In this document: positions 37,210-47,119 of the stretch, piece by piece
Layout: every line of letters begins with the position of its first letter
Position numbering within the stretch: position 1 is the first letter of the stretch
DNA from: an uncultured Bacteroides sp.
GTDB lineage: Bacteria > Bacteroidota > Bacteroidia > Bacteroidales > Bacteroidaceae
Direction: 5' to 3'
DNA: 64,000 bases
NCBI GenBank assembly: GCA_947646015.1
Contig: CANSEY010000001.1
Location: forward strand, 124,001 to 188,000
Made by a program: the position numbers and the translations under genes
Notes under the pieces: model-generated
What the model was told of the DNA's origin: nothing
The model's input: the letters and a program-made list of their open reading frames with translations, nothing else
Databases searched by the model: none

Positions 37210-37263
37210 ACGGGAAGAGGAGCAATGAGTGCTTGAACAATCACTCATTGCTCCTCTTCCCGT
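37210..37263. terminator. 22-bp perfect hairpin ending rel and merR
   Basis: Arms 37210-37231 and 37242-37263 pair perfectly with a 10-nt loop. The right arm contains the last codons and stop of the merR gene, so coding and terminator sequence are shared. Confidence 0.7.
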
Positions 37264-37610
37264 CTTGTTGAAAACCCATCCAAAGCATCCCTCATTCCGA
37301 TCAACTCTTGACGAATCTGCTTCAAACGGTCGATAATTTCAAAATTCCGGATCGTCGCTTCCCTGTTATCTTTCAGTTTCTGGCGAGCTCCGGGCAGAGT
37401 CATTCCTCTTTCTTTCACCAAATGATAGATCAGGCGAATGGTTTCCACATCCTCTTTCCTATACTGGCGCACGCCACGACTCCCTTTCTTTGGGGATATC
37501 TGCGGGAACTCCTTTTCCCAGAAACGAAGCAACGATTCGTTGACATCAAACATTTGGGCAACTTCACTGATAGAGTAATATAATTTCAGGTCTCTCTCCG
37601 TATTTTGCAT
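37245..37610 (-). CDS. MerR-family transcription regulator
   Basis: A 121-residue DNA-binding protein. The MerR HTH lies in residues 12-75 with YYSISEVAQMFDVNESLLRFWEKEFP and the wing VRQYRKEDVETIRLIYHLVKERGMTL. The C-terminal helix is short and no metal- or drug-binding domain exists, so any signal is unknown. It overlaps its own terminator and is 14 bp after the M23 peptidase gene, probably one transcript. Confidence 0.88.
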   Translation of the reverse strand: MQNTERDLKLYYSISEVAQMFDVNESLLRFWEKEFPQISPKKGSRGVRQYRKEDVETIRLIYHLVKERGMTLPGARQKLKDNREATIRNFEIIDRLKQIRQELIGMRDALDGFSTRREEEQ

Positions 37611-37624
37611 GATTTTCTTCTCTT

Positions 37625-38593
37625 TTAGTCAAATACTTTACCGTGGTTGGCGGCAATCTGAATCATCCGTTCATAATCTTCCGCACTCAAATCCATAAAG
37701 TAATAGTTCACCGGATTGACCACCTGTCCTTTGACGTGCACTTCGTAATGCAAATGCGGGCCGGTACTCTTTCCCGTACTTCCTACCCCGGCTATAACTT
37801 CACCACGCACGACCTTTTTACCCAGTTTAGTACGAAACTCCTGTAAATGGGCGTAGCGGGTACGATATCCGAAGCCATGGTCAATCTCGACAGTATTGCC
37901 ATAACCGGTCTCCCATCCCATTTTCACAACCGTACCATCACCCGTGGCATACACGTCCGTACCCGGATGCGCCGAGAAGTCCATGCCGGCATGAAATTTC
38001 GTTGTTCCGTAGATAGGGTCAATCCGTGTCCCATAACCGGATGCTGTCTTCCGAAGGTCCTTATTGGATATAGGCTGGATGGCGGGAATACATTTCAGCA
38101 TCTGATCATGATTTTTACACATTGCCACTACATCGTCAAATGACTTGGACTGGATATAAAGCTGTTTGCTCAGTACATCCATCTTTTGGGTAGTGTTGAT
38201 CACCAACTTTGAGTTAGCCATATCCATCAATTGTTCGTAACGGTTCGTACCACCATAACCGGCCTGACGAATAGCCGGTGAAACAGGATCGGCCATAAAA
38301 ATCACTCTATAGAGGTTATCATCACGCTGCTGGATATCCTGAAGCACCCCCATCGCCTCGTCAAGACGACGAGAGAGTACGTTATATTGCGCCAAGAGTT
38401 GGCTATTTTCTTTCCGCAACTCCTTCTCTGAGGGAGAACCGAAAATCAGTAACAGAATGATGAAACTGCCGGCTCCCAGTCCCATTCCTATAAAAAGACG
38501 GCGGAGAATGCTCAGCGCCCGTTGTCGGACAGTCGGATAAATCCGGTCATAAGTCTGCGTTTGCGGATTATAGATGTAGTAAACTTTGCGCAT
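37625..38593 (-). CDS. M23-family peptidoglycan endopeptidase
   Basis: A 322-residue inner-membrane-anchored LytM/M23 protein. A hydrophobic anchor (about 33-50, LFIGMGLGAGSFIILLLIFG) is followed by a coiled coil (about 55-95) and a C-terminal M23 domain (about 185-305). The zinc ligands lie in KFHAGMDFSAHPG and HLHYEVHVKG, and catalysis uses the His of YAHLQEF. Both metal motifs are complete, so it should be an active DD-endopeptidase rather than an activator. It shares a divergent promoter region with alaS. Confidence 0.92.
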   Translation of the reverse strand: MRKVYYIYNPQTQTYDRIYPTVRQRALSILRRLFIGMGLGAGSFIILLLIFGSPSEKELRKENSQLLAQYNVLSRRLDEAMGVLQDIQQRDDNLYRVIFMADPVSPAIRQAGYGGTNRYEQLMDMANSKLVINTTQKMDVLSKQLYIQSKSFDDVVAMCKNHDQMLKCIPAIQPISNKDLRKTASGYGTRIDPIYGTTKFHAGMDFSAHPGTDVYATGDGTVVKMGWETGYGNTVEIDHGFGYRTRYAHLQEFRTKLGKKVVRGEVIAGVGSTGKSTGPHLHYEVHVKGQVVNPVNYYFMDLSAEDYERMIQIAANHGKVFD

Positions 38594-38621
38594 CTTATAA
38601 ATATTTCGCTTGTTAATACGG

Positions 38622-38629
38622 CAAAAATA
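38622..38629 (-). promoter_or_regulatory. Bacteroides -7 box for M23-merR
   Basis: The minus strand has TATTTTTG, matching TAnnTTTG, about 29 bp before the ATG. Only 12 bp separate it from the alaS box. Confidence 0.6.
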
Positions 38630-38641
38630 ATAAAAACAAGC

Positions 38642-38649
38642 TATCTTTG
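38642..38649 (+). promoter_or_regulatory. Bacteroides -7 box for alaS
   Basis: TATCTTTG matches TAnnTTTG, 47 bp before the alaS ATG at 38697. Confidence 0.6.
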
Positions 38650-38696
38650 CACTGCTTTTTTCAGAATATTAACCTCAACAATAGATATATAGAAGT

Positions 38697-41315
38697 ATGT
38701 TGACTGCAAAAGAAACCAGAGATTCGTTTAAGAATTTCTTCGAGTCAAAAGGACATCAGATTGTTCCTTCGGCTCCAATGGTGATTAAAGATGACCCCAC
38801 CCTGATGTTTACCAATGCAGGGATGAACCAGTTTAAAGATATTATTTTGGGTAACCACCCGGCGAAATACCACAGAGTCGCGGACTCACAAAAGTGCCTT
38901 CGTGTAAGCGGCAAGCACAATGACCTTGAAGAAGTAGGACACGATACCTACCATCACACCATGTTCGAAATGCTGGGTAACTGGTCGTTCGGTGATTACT
39001 TCAAGAAAGAAGCCATCAGTTGGGCATGGGAATATCTGGTAGACGTCCTGAAACTGAATCCGGAACACCTGTATGCAACAGTATTCGAAGGTAGCCCGGA
39101 AGAGGGCCTGGAGCGTGATAACGAGGCCGCCTCTTACTGGGAGCAATACTTGCCTAAAGACCATATCATAAACGGAAACAAACATGATAACTTTTGGGAA
39201 ATGGGTGATACAGGCCCTTGCGGTCCGTGTTCGGAGATCCACATCGACCTCCGTCCTGCAGAAGAGCGTGCCAAGATTTCAGGACGCGACTTGGTGAACC
39301 ACGATCATCCCCAGGTTATCGAAATCTGGAATCTTGTATTCATGCAATACAACCGCAAAGCCGACAGCACTCTTGAGCCGCTTCCGGCGAAAGTGATCGA
39401 TACCGGTATGGGATTCGAACGCCTGTGCATGGCTTTGCAGGGTAAAACATCCAATTACGACACGGACGTATTCCAGCCGTTGATTAAAGCAATCGCCCAA
39501 ATGGCCGGAACGGAATATGGCAAAAATGAACAGAACGACATTGCCATGCGTGTTATTGCCGACCACATCCGTACCATTGCGTTCTCAATTACTGACGGAC
39601 AATTGCCTTCGAATGCCAAGGCCGGTTACGTGATTCGTCGTATCCTGCGTCGTGCCGTTCGTTACGGATATACATTCCTTGGACAGAAACAGGCATTTAT
39701 GTACAAATTACTTCCGGTTCTGATTGACAGCATGGGAGATGCCTATCCGGAACTGATTGCTCAAAAAGAGTTGATCGAAAAGGTTATCAAAGAAGAAGAA
39801 GAATCATTCCTCCGTACTTTGGAAACCGGTATCCGCCTGCTTGATAAAACAATGGCTGACACCAAAGCTAACGGAAAGACTGAAATCAGCGGTAAAGACG
39901 CTTTCACATTATATGATACATTCGGTTTCCCACTCGACCTGACAGAGTTGATTCTGCGTGAAAATGGTATGACAGTCAATGTCGAAGAGTTCGATGCCGA
40001 AATGCAACAGCAGAAACAACGTGCCCGCAATGCAGCTGCCATAGAGACAGGTGACTGGATCATACTGAAAGAAGGAACTACTGAGTTTGTAGGTTACGAT
40101 TACACGGAATACGAAACTTCCATCCTGCGTTATCGCCAGGTGAAACAGAAAAACCAGACTCTGTATCAGATCGTACTGGACTACACTCCGTTCTATGCAG
40201 AGAGCGGTGGCCAGGTAGGCGACACCGGTGTATTGGTAAACGAATTCGAGACTATCGAAGTAATCGACACCAAGAAAGAAAATAATCTTCCGATACATAT
40301 TACAAAGAAACTGCCCGAACATCCGGAAGCTCCGATGATGGCATGTGTAGACACAGACAAACGTGCCGCTTGTGCAGCCAATCACTCGGCTACCCACTTG
40401 CTGGACGAAGCGCTCCGTGAAGTTTTAGGCGAACATGTAGAGCAGAAAGGATCATTGGTTACACCGGACTCTCTGCGTTTTGACTTCTCTCACTTCCAGA
40501 AAGTGACAGACGAAGAACTCCGCAAAGTAGAGCATCTGGTAAACGCCAAGATACGTGCCAATGTTCCATTACAGGAACACCGCAACATCCCTATCGAAGA
40601 AGCGAAAGAACTGGGCGCAATCGCCCTGTTCGGCGAGAAATATGGTGACCACGTACGTGTTATCCAGTTTGGCTCATCCATTGAATTCTGTGGAGGTACC
40701 CACGTTGCCGCTACCGGAAATATCGGTATGGTAAAAATTATCTCTGAGAGTTCGGTAGCTGCCGGTGTACGCCGTATCGAAGCATATACCGGAGCTCGCG
40801 TAGAAGAAATGCTGGATACGATCCAGGATACTTTGAGCGACTTGAAAGCTCTTTTCAACAATGCTCCCGACCTTGGTGTGGCCATTCGCAAGTATATCGA
40901 CGAAAACGCAGGACTGAAAAAACAGGTGGAAGACTTCATGAAAGAAAAAGAAGCTGCCGTCAAAGAACGCCTGCTGAAGAATGTACAAGAGATTAACGGC
41001 ATTAAAGTCATTAAGTTCTGCTTGCCGATGCCCGCCGAAGTAGTGAAGAACATCGCTTTCCAACTTCGTGGTGAAATTACAGAAAATCTCTTCTTTGTAG
41101 CCGGAACAGTAGATGCCAATAAACCAATGCTGACTGTTATGATCAGTGACAACCTGGTTGCCGGCGGACTGAAAGCAGGTAATCTGGTGAAAGAAGCTGC
41201 CAAACTGATTCAGGGTGGCGGTGGCGGTCAACCTCACTTCGCAACAGCCGGTGGCAAGAATCCGGACGGACTGAACGCTGCTGTTGAGAAGGTACTGGAA
41301 CTGGCAGGAATCTAA
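38697..41315 (+). CDS. alaS: Alanyl-tRNA synthetase
   Basis: An 872-residue class II synthetase charging tRNA-Ala. The N-terminal catalytic domain (about 1-240) has the class II motifs around [15 protein letters not shown] and [19 protein letters not shown]. The editing domain (about 560-720) has the zinc/catalytic HSATHLL and [10 protein letters not shown] motifs. The C-terminal C-Ala domain ends with [15 protein letters not shown]. Length and domain order are standard. Its promoter lies beside that of the M23 gene, and a terminator follows. Confidence 0.98.
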   Translation: MLTAKETRDSFKNFFESKGHQIVPSAPMVIKDDPTLMFTNAGMNQFKDIILGNHPAKYHRVADSQKCLRVSGKHNDLEEVGHDTYHHTMFEMLGNWSFGDYFKKEAISWAWEYLVDVLKLNPEHLYATVFEGSPEEGLERDNEAASYWEQYLPKDHIINGNKHDNFWEMGDTGPCGPCSEIHIDLRPAEERAKISGRDLVNHDHPQVIEIWNLVFMQYNRKADSTLEPLPAKVIDTGMGFERLCMALQGKTSNYDTDVFQPLIKAIAQMAGTEYGKNEQNDIAMRVIADHIRTIAFSITDGQLPSNAKAGYVIRRILRRAVRYGYTFLGQKQAFMYKLLPVLIDSMGDAYPELIAQKELIEKVIKEEEESFLRTLETGIRLLDKTMADTKANGKTEISGKDAFTLYDTFGFPLDLTELILRENGMTVNVEEFDAEMQQQKQRARNAAAIETGDWIILKEGTTEFVGYDYTEYETSILRYRQVKQKNQTLYQIVLDYTPFYAESGGQVGDTGVLVNEFETIEVIDTKKENNLPIHITKKLPEHPEAPMMACVDTDKRAACAANHSATHLLDEALREVLGEHVEQKGSLVTPDSLRFDFSHFQKVTDEELRKVEHLVNAKIRANVPLQEHRNIPIEEAKELGAIALFGEKYGDHVRVIQFGSSIEFCGGTHVAATGNIGMVKIISESSVAAGVRRIEAYTGARVEEMLDTIQDTLSDLKALFNNAPDLGVAIRKYIDENAGLKKQVEDFMKEKEAAVKERLLKNVQEINGIKVIKFCLPMPAEVVKNIAFQLRGEITENLFFVAGTVDANKPMLTVMISDNLVAGGLKAGNLVKEAAKLIQGGGGGQPHFATAGGKNPDGLNAAVEKVLELAGI

Positions 41316-41405
41316 AGGGGCCGACTCTTACGAGTGGGTACCACGCTATCCGAAAGTTCCCATATAAAGTTAGAAGTCAGATTAAACATCATAGACTCTC
41401 CGAGT

Positions 41406-41434
41406 AAAGAGTCCGGTACTGCACCGGACTCTTT
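41406..41434 (+). terminator. alaS terminator
   Basis: A perfect 12-bp stem (AAAGAGTCCGGT, 41406-41417 with 41423-41434), 5-nt loop, then a T-rich tail. It lies 90 bp after the alaS stop. Confidence 0.8.
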
Positions 41435-41561
41435 CTATTTTATTCCCCTTCATCGAATGTCCATATCACAAACTCACTTTATCCCCCGGAAAGAGCAAGA
41501 ATGATCTTGTTTATTCTACTCCTTCTACTACAGTAACGGAGAAGAGTGGACAGACTCAGCC

Positions 41562-42416
41562 TCATCCGAGATTCTTGATCGCCCGAAACTCTTTTGGAGA
41601 GATACCCGTATTCTTTTTAAAGAAATGCGTCAAATAGGATTGGTCCGGAAAATGCAGTTGCTCAGCTATTTCTGTTACAGATAAACGAGGCTCATTCAAC
41701 AGCACTTTTATTTCGGCCACCAACTGTTCATCAATAAGCTGTTTAGGCTTCTTTCCATCTAAATGCCGAACTGTAATTTTATGCAGGTAACGAGACGATA
41801 TACAAAGTTTTTCGGCATAAAAAGCTACCTGATGTTCATGCATACTATATTCACGGATCAATTGCATAAACCGATGGCAAAGTAATTGCGTACGACTATA
41901 TTGCTTACTGACAGCCAATTTTTCCGGAATCGTATTAAACAGCCACATAAGCAGACTTTGCAAAAAGTTGTGCTCTTGTTGTCCCCTGAACTGGGGCATC
42001 GGTTCGGTAAACAACATTTGTGCCATATCCATCCACAAATTGATCTGCCGCCAGGTCTTCTGACTCCGTTCGTCAGCAGTATGATGGTAACAGGGATGTT
42101 CGTGAGTATAATTAAAGTAAGGTGTATCGATAGGTAACATGGCATTTAAAAATGCTTCTTTAGGAAACATCAACATTTTCACCTGTAAATCTCCTGAAGT
42201 TTCGAGCACTTGCAGCAAACCGCCGGTCAGGAAGATCAATTCTGTCTGTTCATTGAATATATATTTCTGCACACCGGTAGAGACAACGGCTTCTCCCTGC
42301 GTACAAATCAGATAGATACCACACCGGAAATGGTATGGGGCCGATATCAAAGAGGCCAGGTCGGTCTCTTCATATCGGATCGTTTTTGTATCGGCAAGCA
42401 ATCGGTCTGTTTTCAT
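41562..42416 (-). CDS. AraC-family transcription regulator
   Basis: A 284-residue regulator. The N-terminal half is a cupin-like AraC sensor domain (about 20-150). The C-terminal HTH domain (about 180-280) carries HEHQVAFYAEKLCISSRYLHKI, then LSVTEIAEQLHFPDQSYLTHFFKKNTGISPKEFR, the usual double HTH. It is divergent from a Bcr/CflA efflux gene 150 bp away, so it probably controls that gene. The inducer is unknown. Confidence 0.9.
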   Translation of the reverse strand: MKTDRLLADTKTIRYEETDLASLISAPYHFRCGIYLICTQGEAVVSTGVQKYIFNEQTELIFLTGGLLQVLETSGDLQVKMLMFPKEAFLNAMLPIDTPYFNYTHEHPCYHHTADERSQKTWRQINLWMDMAQMLFTEPMPQFRGQQEHNFLQSLLMWLFNTIPEKLAVSKQYSRTQLLCHRFMQLIREYSMHEHQVAFYAEKLCISSRYLHKITVRHLDGKKPKQLIDEQLVAEIKVLLNEPRLSVTEIAEQLHFPDQSYLTHFFKKNTGISPKEFRAIKNLG

Positions 42417-42435
42417 AAAAGTCTGTTTTAGGCAA

Positions 42436-42443
42436 CAAATGTA
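42436..42443 (-). promoter_or_regulatory. Bacteroides -7 box for the AraC gene
   Basis: The minus strand has TACATTTG, matching TAnnTTTG, giving a leader of only about 13 nt. A second, plus-strand box (TATTTTTG at 42448-42455) lies beside it. Confidence 0.55.
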
Positions 42444-42530
42444 GGTTTATTTTTGATATTCGGGCTATTTTGTTCTGAAAACAACATGTTTTGTACAGAT
42501 TAGCCTATATTCGATTCCTAACAGATGGAG

Positions 42531-42538
42531 TAATTTTG
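42531..42538 (+). promoter_or_regulatory. Bacteroides -7 box for the MFS exporter
   Basis: TAATTTTG matches TAnnTTTG, 27 bp before the ATG at 42566. Confidence 0.6.
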
Positions 42539-42565
42539 CAACCGTATTGATCAAAGAGAATAGCA

Positions 42566-43759
42566 ATGACTGACAGACAGAATTCCAGACGGTTCTTATT
42601 ATTATTTTTAGGTGTATTAAGTGCTTTCGGCCCTTTTATAATGGACATGTATTTGCCTACCTTACCGGCTATGGCAGATTTTTTCCACACTTCATCTTCT
42701 ATGGTACAATTGGGACTCACCACCAGCATGATTGGCTTGGCTGCCGGACAATTAATTTTCGGTCCCTTGAGTGACAAGTGCGGGCGACGTCCTCCATTAC
42801 TTCTGGCCATGATTCTGTTCCTGCTCGCTACGGTGGGATGCATCTTTTCACATACCATTTCACAATTTGTGACATCCCGATTCTTACAAGGCATTGCCGG
42901 AGCAGGTGGTGTAGTGATTTCCCGCTCCATAGCTACCGACGAGTATTCGGGACAGCAACTGGCCGGCATGCTTGCCGTTATCGGCGGAATAAATGGAATA
43001 GCTACAGTCATCGCCCCTATCGGAGGAGGTATACTGGCTCAGATAACAAGCTGGCAAGGCATCTTTATCTGCTTATTCTTTATGGGAGTGGTTCTCCTAT
43101 CCGGAAGCTTACATTTGAACGAATCACTTCCGGCAAAACACAGACAGACTGTGAGTTGGCAAGACTTATACCATAGTTTCGGAGAAGTCCTCCGCAACCG
43201 CCGCTATGTAGGCTACGTCCTGCAATATGGTTTCACTATGGGAATACTGTTTGTCAATATCTCTTCTGCACCATTCATCATGCAACAACACTACGGACTC
43301 TCTCCTCTATCCTTCAGCCTCTGTTTCGGAATCAATGCGATAGCAATGGTTATCTTTTCAGCCATATCGATAAAATTACCTACCATGGAACGGGCTTTAT
43401 ATATAGGAAGCCGGGGCATGCTGTCAGTATCTGCACTATTGATGGTATTCTTGTCCTTGGGATGTGATTTTTGGATCTACGAGTTATTGATCTTCGCTCT
43501 ACTCTCGATGATTGGCATGACTTTTACAGCATCCAACACCTTGGCCATGGAGTGTGAGCGACGGAATGCAGGCATTGCTTCGGCACTTTTGGGAGCCACC
43601 GGGTTTGCATTCGGAGGTATTGTATCGCCATTGGTAAGTTTAGGAGATATGATGACCTCTACCGGAATATTGTTTTTAGCAGGTTCTGCCTGTGCCTATG
43701 CATGCACCCGATATGTACTGTCACAATCCGTTCAACCCTCCGGAGTGCTATATCATTGA
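42566..43759 (+). CDS. Bcr/CflA-family multidrug efflux MFS transporter
   Basis: A 397-residue, 12-segment major facilitator of the Bcr/CflA (DHA1) subfamily. The first helix has GPFIMDMYLPTLPAM with the conserved Asp. The TM2-TM3 loop shows the MFS signature GPLSDKCGRRP, and TM5 contains the antiporter-type GGINGIATVIAPIGGG. Family members export bicyclomycin, sulphonamides, or dipeptides/cysteine. The substrate here is unknown. An AraC regulator is divergent from it, 150 bp away. Confidence 0.92.
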   Translation: MTDRQNSRRFLLLFLGVLSAFGPFIMDMYLPTLPAMADFFHTSSSMVQLGLTTSMIGLAAGQLIFGPLSDKCGRRPPLLLAMILFLLATVGCIFSHTISQFVTSRFLQGIAGAGGVVISRSIATDEYSGQQLAGMLAVIGGINGIATVIAPIGGGILAQITSWQGIFICLFFMGVVLLSGSLHLNESLPAKHRQTVSWQDLYHSFGEVLRNRRYVGYVLQYGFTMGILFVNISSAPFIMQQHYGLSPLSFSLCFGINAIAMVIFSAISIKLPTMERALYIGSRGMLSVSALLMVFLSLGCDFWIYELLIFALLSMIGMTFTASNTLAMECERRNAGIASALLGATGFAFGGIVSPLVSLGDMMTSTGILFLAGSACAYACTRYVLSQSVQPSGVLYH

Positions 43760-44204
43760 AAGTTACTATGGCGTTCTTTCCTGACAAAACGCTAAAAGGA
43801 GATTTAAAATCCAATGCAACCGACTAAAGATAAAGTCAAAGCATACCATAAGCCATGATTCACTAACAAACAGATACTTAAGATTCAAGATGTTAATTGA
43901 AAACCAAAGGATCCTGCCTTTAAAACCAACAATCCTTTGGCTTTTAAAGCAACGGTTCTCCTCTTTTCAACCTATAAGAACTCCATCCAAATCATCTCAT
44001 ACGTTCGATTGTACGCCGGGGAACAGATGTATTTTATCTATACATCCCGTTTTTCAAAACATTAAGAAGGGATCACTGAAACGGAAAGCATATTATCTCC
44101 CCCGGCTGTTTATAATGCCCCCTCCGCCCTCATGATAACGAGTCGAAATACAAAAAGACGAATCAATCAGCACACAAGCTCTTTCGTTTTACATTTATAT
44201 TCTC
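43760..44204. other. Intergenic region between MFS gene and GH92
   Basis: No convincing gene. Contents seen: a candidate terminator (43904-43940) and A/T-rich sequence. An 81-codon open frame at 43890-44135 has no promoter box or ribosome site and was not accepted. Confidence 0.6.
43904..43940 (+). terminator. Candidate terminator downstream of the MFS gene
   Basis: A 9-bp stem CCAAAGGAT (43904-43912) with ATCCTTTGG (43932-43940) is followed by CTTTTA. The loop is 19 nt. Moderate. Confidence 0.45.
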
Positions 44205-44212
44205 TACCTTTG
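44205..44212 (+). promoter_or_regulatory. Housekeeping-type promoter of the first GH92 gene
   Basis: TACCTTTG matches TAnnTTTG. TTTC at 44182-44185 (one mismatch to TTTG) is 19 bp upstream. It lies inside a longer ORF starting at 44132 and therefore sets the gene start at 44258. Confidence 0.65.
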
Positions 44213-44257
44213 CACACTAAATCAATCAATTACTTAAAAAACTCTAACCCAAGCCGC

Positions 44258-46474
44258 ATGAAAGTACTTTTTCATTCACTATTTATTCTTTTATTTGTTT
44301 TCACTGCCTGTACGTCTACCCCTAAACAGGCAACTATTGACTATACCCAATATGTAAACCCATTTATCGGAACCGATTTCACCGGTAATACCTATCCCGG
44401 AGCACAAGTCCCTTTCGGCATGGTACAACTTAGTCCGGACAACGGACTTCCCGGCTGGGACCGTATCTCCGGATATTTTTATCCCGATAGCACTATTGCC
44501 GGATTCAGCCATACCCACCTTTCTGGTACGGGAGCAGGCGACTTATATGACATCTCTTTTATGCCCGTCACCCTGCCTTATAAAGAAGCAGAAGCTCCGT
44601 TAGGTATTTACTCCAAATTTTCCCATCAGGACGAAAGTGCCACGGCAGGATATTACCAGGTACTGCTGAAAGATTACGGCATCAACGTCGAATTGACGGC
44701 AACCGAACGATGCGGTATTCAGCGTTACACTTTTCCTGAAGCCAAAGCCGCTATCTTCCTCAACCTGAAAAAAGCTATGAATTGGGACTTTACCAATGAT
44801 TCGCACATCGAAGTTATCGACTCGGTAACCATTCAAGGATACCGCTTCTCCGACGGATGGGCACGCGACCAGCATGTCTATTTCCGTACACGCTTCTCTA
44901 AACCTTTTACAGCCGTTCAAATGGATACAACTGCCATCCTGAAAGACGGAAAACGAATGGGTACGGCTACCATAGCCCGATTCGATTTCGACACACAAAA
45001 AGGAGAGCAAATACTTGTCAACACAGCCCTTTCCGGTGTCAGCATGGAAGGAGCAGCTCAAAATCTGGCAGCCGAAGTTCCGGAGGATAATTTCGATAAA
45101 TATCGTGAGGCTGCACGGGACAACTGGAACCGGCAACTCTCTAAAATCGCAGTCAAAGGCGACCATAAGGACGATTGGGTAAACTTCTACACCGCACTCT
45201 ATCACACCATGCTTGCTCCTACCATTTATAGCGATGTCGACGGTTCGTATTACGGTCCGGACAAAAAGGTTCATCGCACAGACGGATGGGTAAACTACAG
45301 TACTTTCTCTTTATGGGATACATACCGCGCCGCACATCCTCTATTTACCTATACCGAACCCGAACGTACCAACGATATGGTTCAATCATTTCTGGCTTTC
45401 TACGAACAGAACGGACGCCTGCCGGTTTGGAATTTCTACGGTAGTGAAACAGATATGATGATTGGCTATCATGCCGTTCCGGTCATCGTGGATGCTTATC
45501 TGAAAGGTATTGGAAACTTTGATCCGGAAAAGGCATTGGAAGCTTGTGTAGCCACTGCCAACCTGGACAATTACCGCGGAATTGGTGCTTATAAAGAACT
45601 GGGATATGTTCCTTTCAATGAAAAAGATAGTTATAATGCCGAAAACTGGTCGTTATCCAAAACACTTGAATACGCTTATGATGATTACTGCATTGCCCGC
45701 ATGGCAGAAAAACTGGGAAAGAAAGAGATTGCGGACGAATTCTATAAGCGGTCGCAAAACTATCGTAACGTATACAATCCGGCAACCTCGTTCATGCAAC
45801 CTCGTGATGACAAGGGAGAATTTCAGAAAGACTTTAAAGCAGATGCTTATACACCGCATATCTGCGAAAGCAACGGTTGGCAATATTTCTGGTCGGTACA
45901 GCATGACATAGACGGACTGATCGGTCTGACAGGCGGAAAAGAACGTTTTGCACAAAAGCTGGACAGCATGTTCACCTTCCATCCTTCGGCCGACGATGAA
46001 CTTCCGCTCTTCAGTACCGGAATGATAGGCCAATATGCTCACGGAAACGAACCGAGCCATCACGTCATCTACCTTTATAATGCGGTAGACCAACCCTGGA
46101 AAACCCAGGAGTATGTGGCAAAAGTAATGAACGAACTCTACCTGAACAGCCCTGCCGGACTCTGCGGAAACGAAGACTGCGGCCAGATGTCGGCTTGGTA
46201 TGTATTCAGCGCCATGGGATTCTATCCGGTAAATCCGATAAGCGGTCAATATGAAATAGGTACTCCCCTTTTCCCGGAAGTGCAACTGCACCTTGACAAC
46301 GGGAAAACATTCACTGTCAAAGCTCCGGCTGTCAGCAAAGAGAATATCTATATCCGATCAACCAAACTGAATGGAAAACCCTATGATAAAAGTTACATTA
46401 CTCATGAACAGATTATGAGTGGTGCAACCCTTGAGTTTGAAATGGGAAAGGAGAAAGTTACGAGTGATCAATAA
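44258..46474 (+). CDS. GH92 alpha-mannosidase lipoprotein (first of three)
   Basis: A 738-residue glycoside hydrolase of family 92, a Ca2+-dependent inverting alpha-mannosidase. Lipobox FTAC (Cys19) implies lipid anchoring. The N-terminal beta-sandwich starts YTQYVNPFIGTDFTGNTYPGAQVPFGM, and the (alpha/alpha)6 domain carries the GH92 motifs. The likely catalytic acid Glu537 is in ICESNGWQY; the His-rich loop is HGNEPSHH; the base-region loop GNEDCGQMSAWYV has Asn638 and Asp640. It would trim mannose from mannans or N-glycans. An upstream frame to 44132 is excluded by the promoter. It lies before the sigma-factor gene (38-bp gap). By layout it resembles BT3994 of B. thetaiotaomicron (inference). 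Confidence 0.94.
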   Translation: MKVLFHSLFILLFVFTACTSTPKQATIDYTQYVNPFIGTDFTGNTYPGAQVPFGMVQLSPDNGLPGWDRISGYFYPDSTIAGFSHTHLSGTGAGDLYDISFMPVTLPYKEAEAPLGIYSKFSHQDESATAGYYQVLLKDYGINVELTATERCGIQRYTFPEAKAAIFLNLKKAMNWDFTNDSHIEVIDSVTIQGYRFSDGWARDQHVYFRTRFSKPFTAVQMDTTAILKDGKRMGTATIARFDFDTQKGEQILVNTALSGVSMEGAAQNLAAEVPEDNFDKYREAARDNWNRQLSKIAVKGDHKDDWVNFYTALYHTMLAPTIYSDVDGSYYGPDKKVHRTDGWVNYSTFSLWDTYRAAHPLFTYTEPERTNDMVQSFLAFYEQNGRLPVWNFYGSETDMMIGYHAVPVIVDAYLKGIGNFDPEKALEACVATANLDNYRGIGAYKELGYVPFNEKDSYNAENWSLSKTLEYAYDDYCIARMAEKLGKKEIADEFYKRSQNYRNVYNPATSFMQPRDDKGEFQKDFKADAYTPHICESNGWQYFWSVQHDIDGLIGLTGGKERFAQKLDSMFTFHPSADDELPLFSTGMIGQYAHGNEPSHHVIYLYNAVDQPWKTQEYVAKVMNELYLNSPAGLCGNEDCGQMSAWYVFSAMGFYPVNPISGQYEIGTPLFPEVQLHLDNGKTFTVKAPAVSKENIYIRSTKLNGKPYDKSYITHEQIMSGATLEFEMGKEKVTSDQ

Positions 46475-46512
46475 CTTGTAGCCCGCACCCCCAAAACCAG
46501 CAGCTAAAAAAG

Positions 46513-47067
46513 ATGGACGACACATTTGATATAACCTACAAAGCCCTGTTCCGGAGGTACTATCCGAACCTGATGTTCTACGCCACCCGCCTGGTGGGCG
46601 ATGAAGAAGCAGAAGATGTGGTACAGGATGTATTCGTGGAACTGTGGAAACGAAGAGATTCCATGGTAATAGGCGACCAGATCCAAGCCTTCCTCTATCG
46701 GGCGGTATATACCCGGGCCTTGAATGTGCTGAAACATCGCAGTATAGAGGACGGATATTGCGCTGCTGTGGAAGAAATCAACCAAAAACGAGCGGAATTC
46801 TATCAGCCGGACAACAACGAAGTAATCCGGCGGATAGAAGACCGCGAATTGCGAAACGAAATCTACCAAGCCATTAACGAGCTACCGGACAAATGCAAGG
46901 AAGTGTTTAAGTTGAGCTATCTGCACGAAATGAAGAATAAAGAAATAGCCGACGTGATGGGAGTCTCTTTACGTACGGTAGAAGCCCACATGTACAAGGC
47001 ACTGAAGTTCCTACGAAACCGTCTCGGCCATTTATGGTTTTTATTTCTACTATTTTTTATCAAATAG
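46513..47067 (+). CDS. ECF RNA-polymerase sigma factor of the GH92 locus
   Basis: A 184-residue ECF sigma-70 factor of the Bacteroidetes FecI-like group. Region 2 (about 20-85) has YYPNLMFYATRLVGDEEAEDVVQDVF. Region 4 (about 115-170) has LPDKCKEVFKLSYLHEMKNKEIADVMG and SLRTVEAHMYKAL. The very hydrophobic C-terminal tail (LWFLFLLFFIK) is typical of this group. It is followed by its cognate FecR-type anti-sigma factor. It should drive the susC operon when a glycan signal arrives through SusC's STN domain. Confidence 0.93.
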   Translation: MDDTFDITYKALFRRYYPNLMFYATRLVGDEEAEDVVQDVFVELWKRRDSMVIGDQIQAFLYRAVYTRALNVLKHRSIEDGYCAAVEEINQKRAEFYQPDNNEVIRRIEDRELRNEIYQAINELPDKCKEVFKLSYLHEMKNKEIADVMGVSLRTVEAHMYKALKFLRNRLGHLWFLFLLFFIK

Positions 47068-47119
47068 ATAAGTGTTTTTAAAGATTTAGTTGTTTCTATT
47101 ATATAATGAAAAAGAAAAG

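Noticed and set aside
43890-44135. 81-codon plus-strand open frame between the MFS gene and GH92
   Set aside because: No TAnnTTTG box or ribosome site precedes it, its composition is low-complexity, and it runs through the candidate terminator and up to the GH92 promoter region.
44132-44257. Longer N-terminus for the first GH92 protein
   Set aside because: The promoter at 44205-44212 lies inside it, and the residues before the signal peptide do not look like protein sequence.
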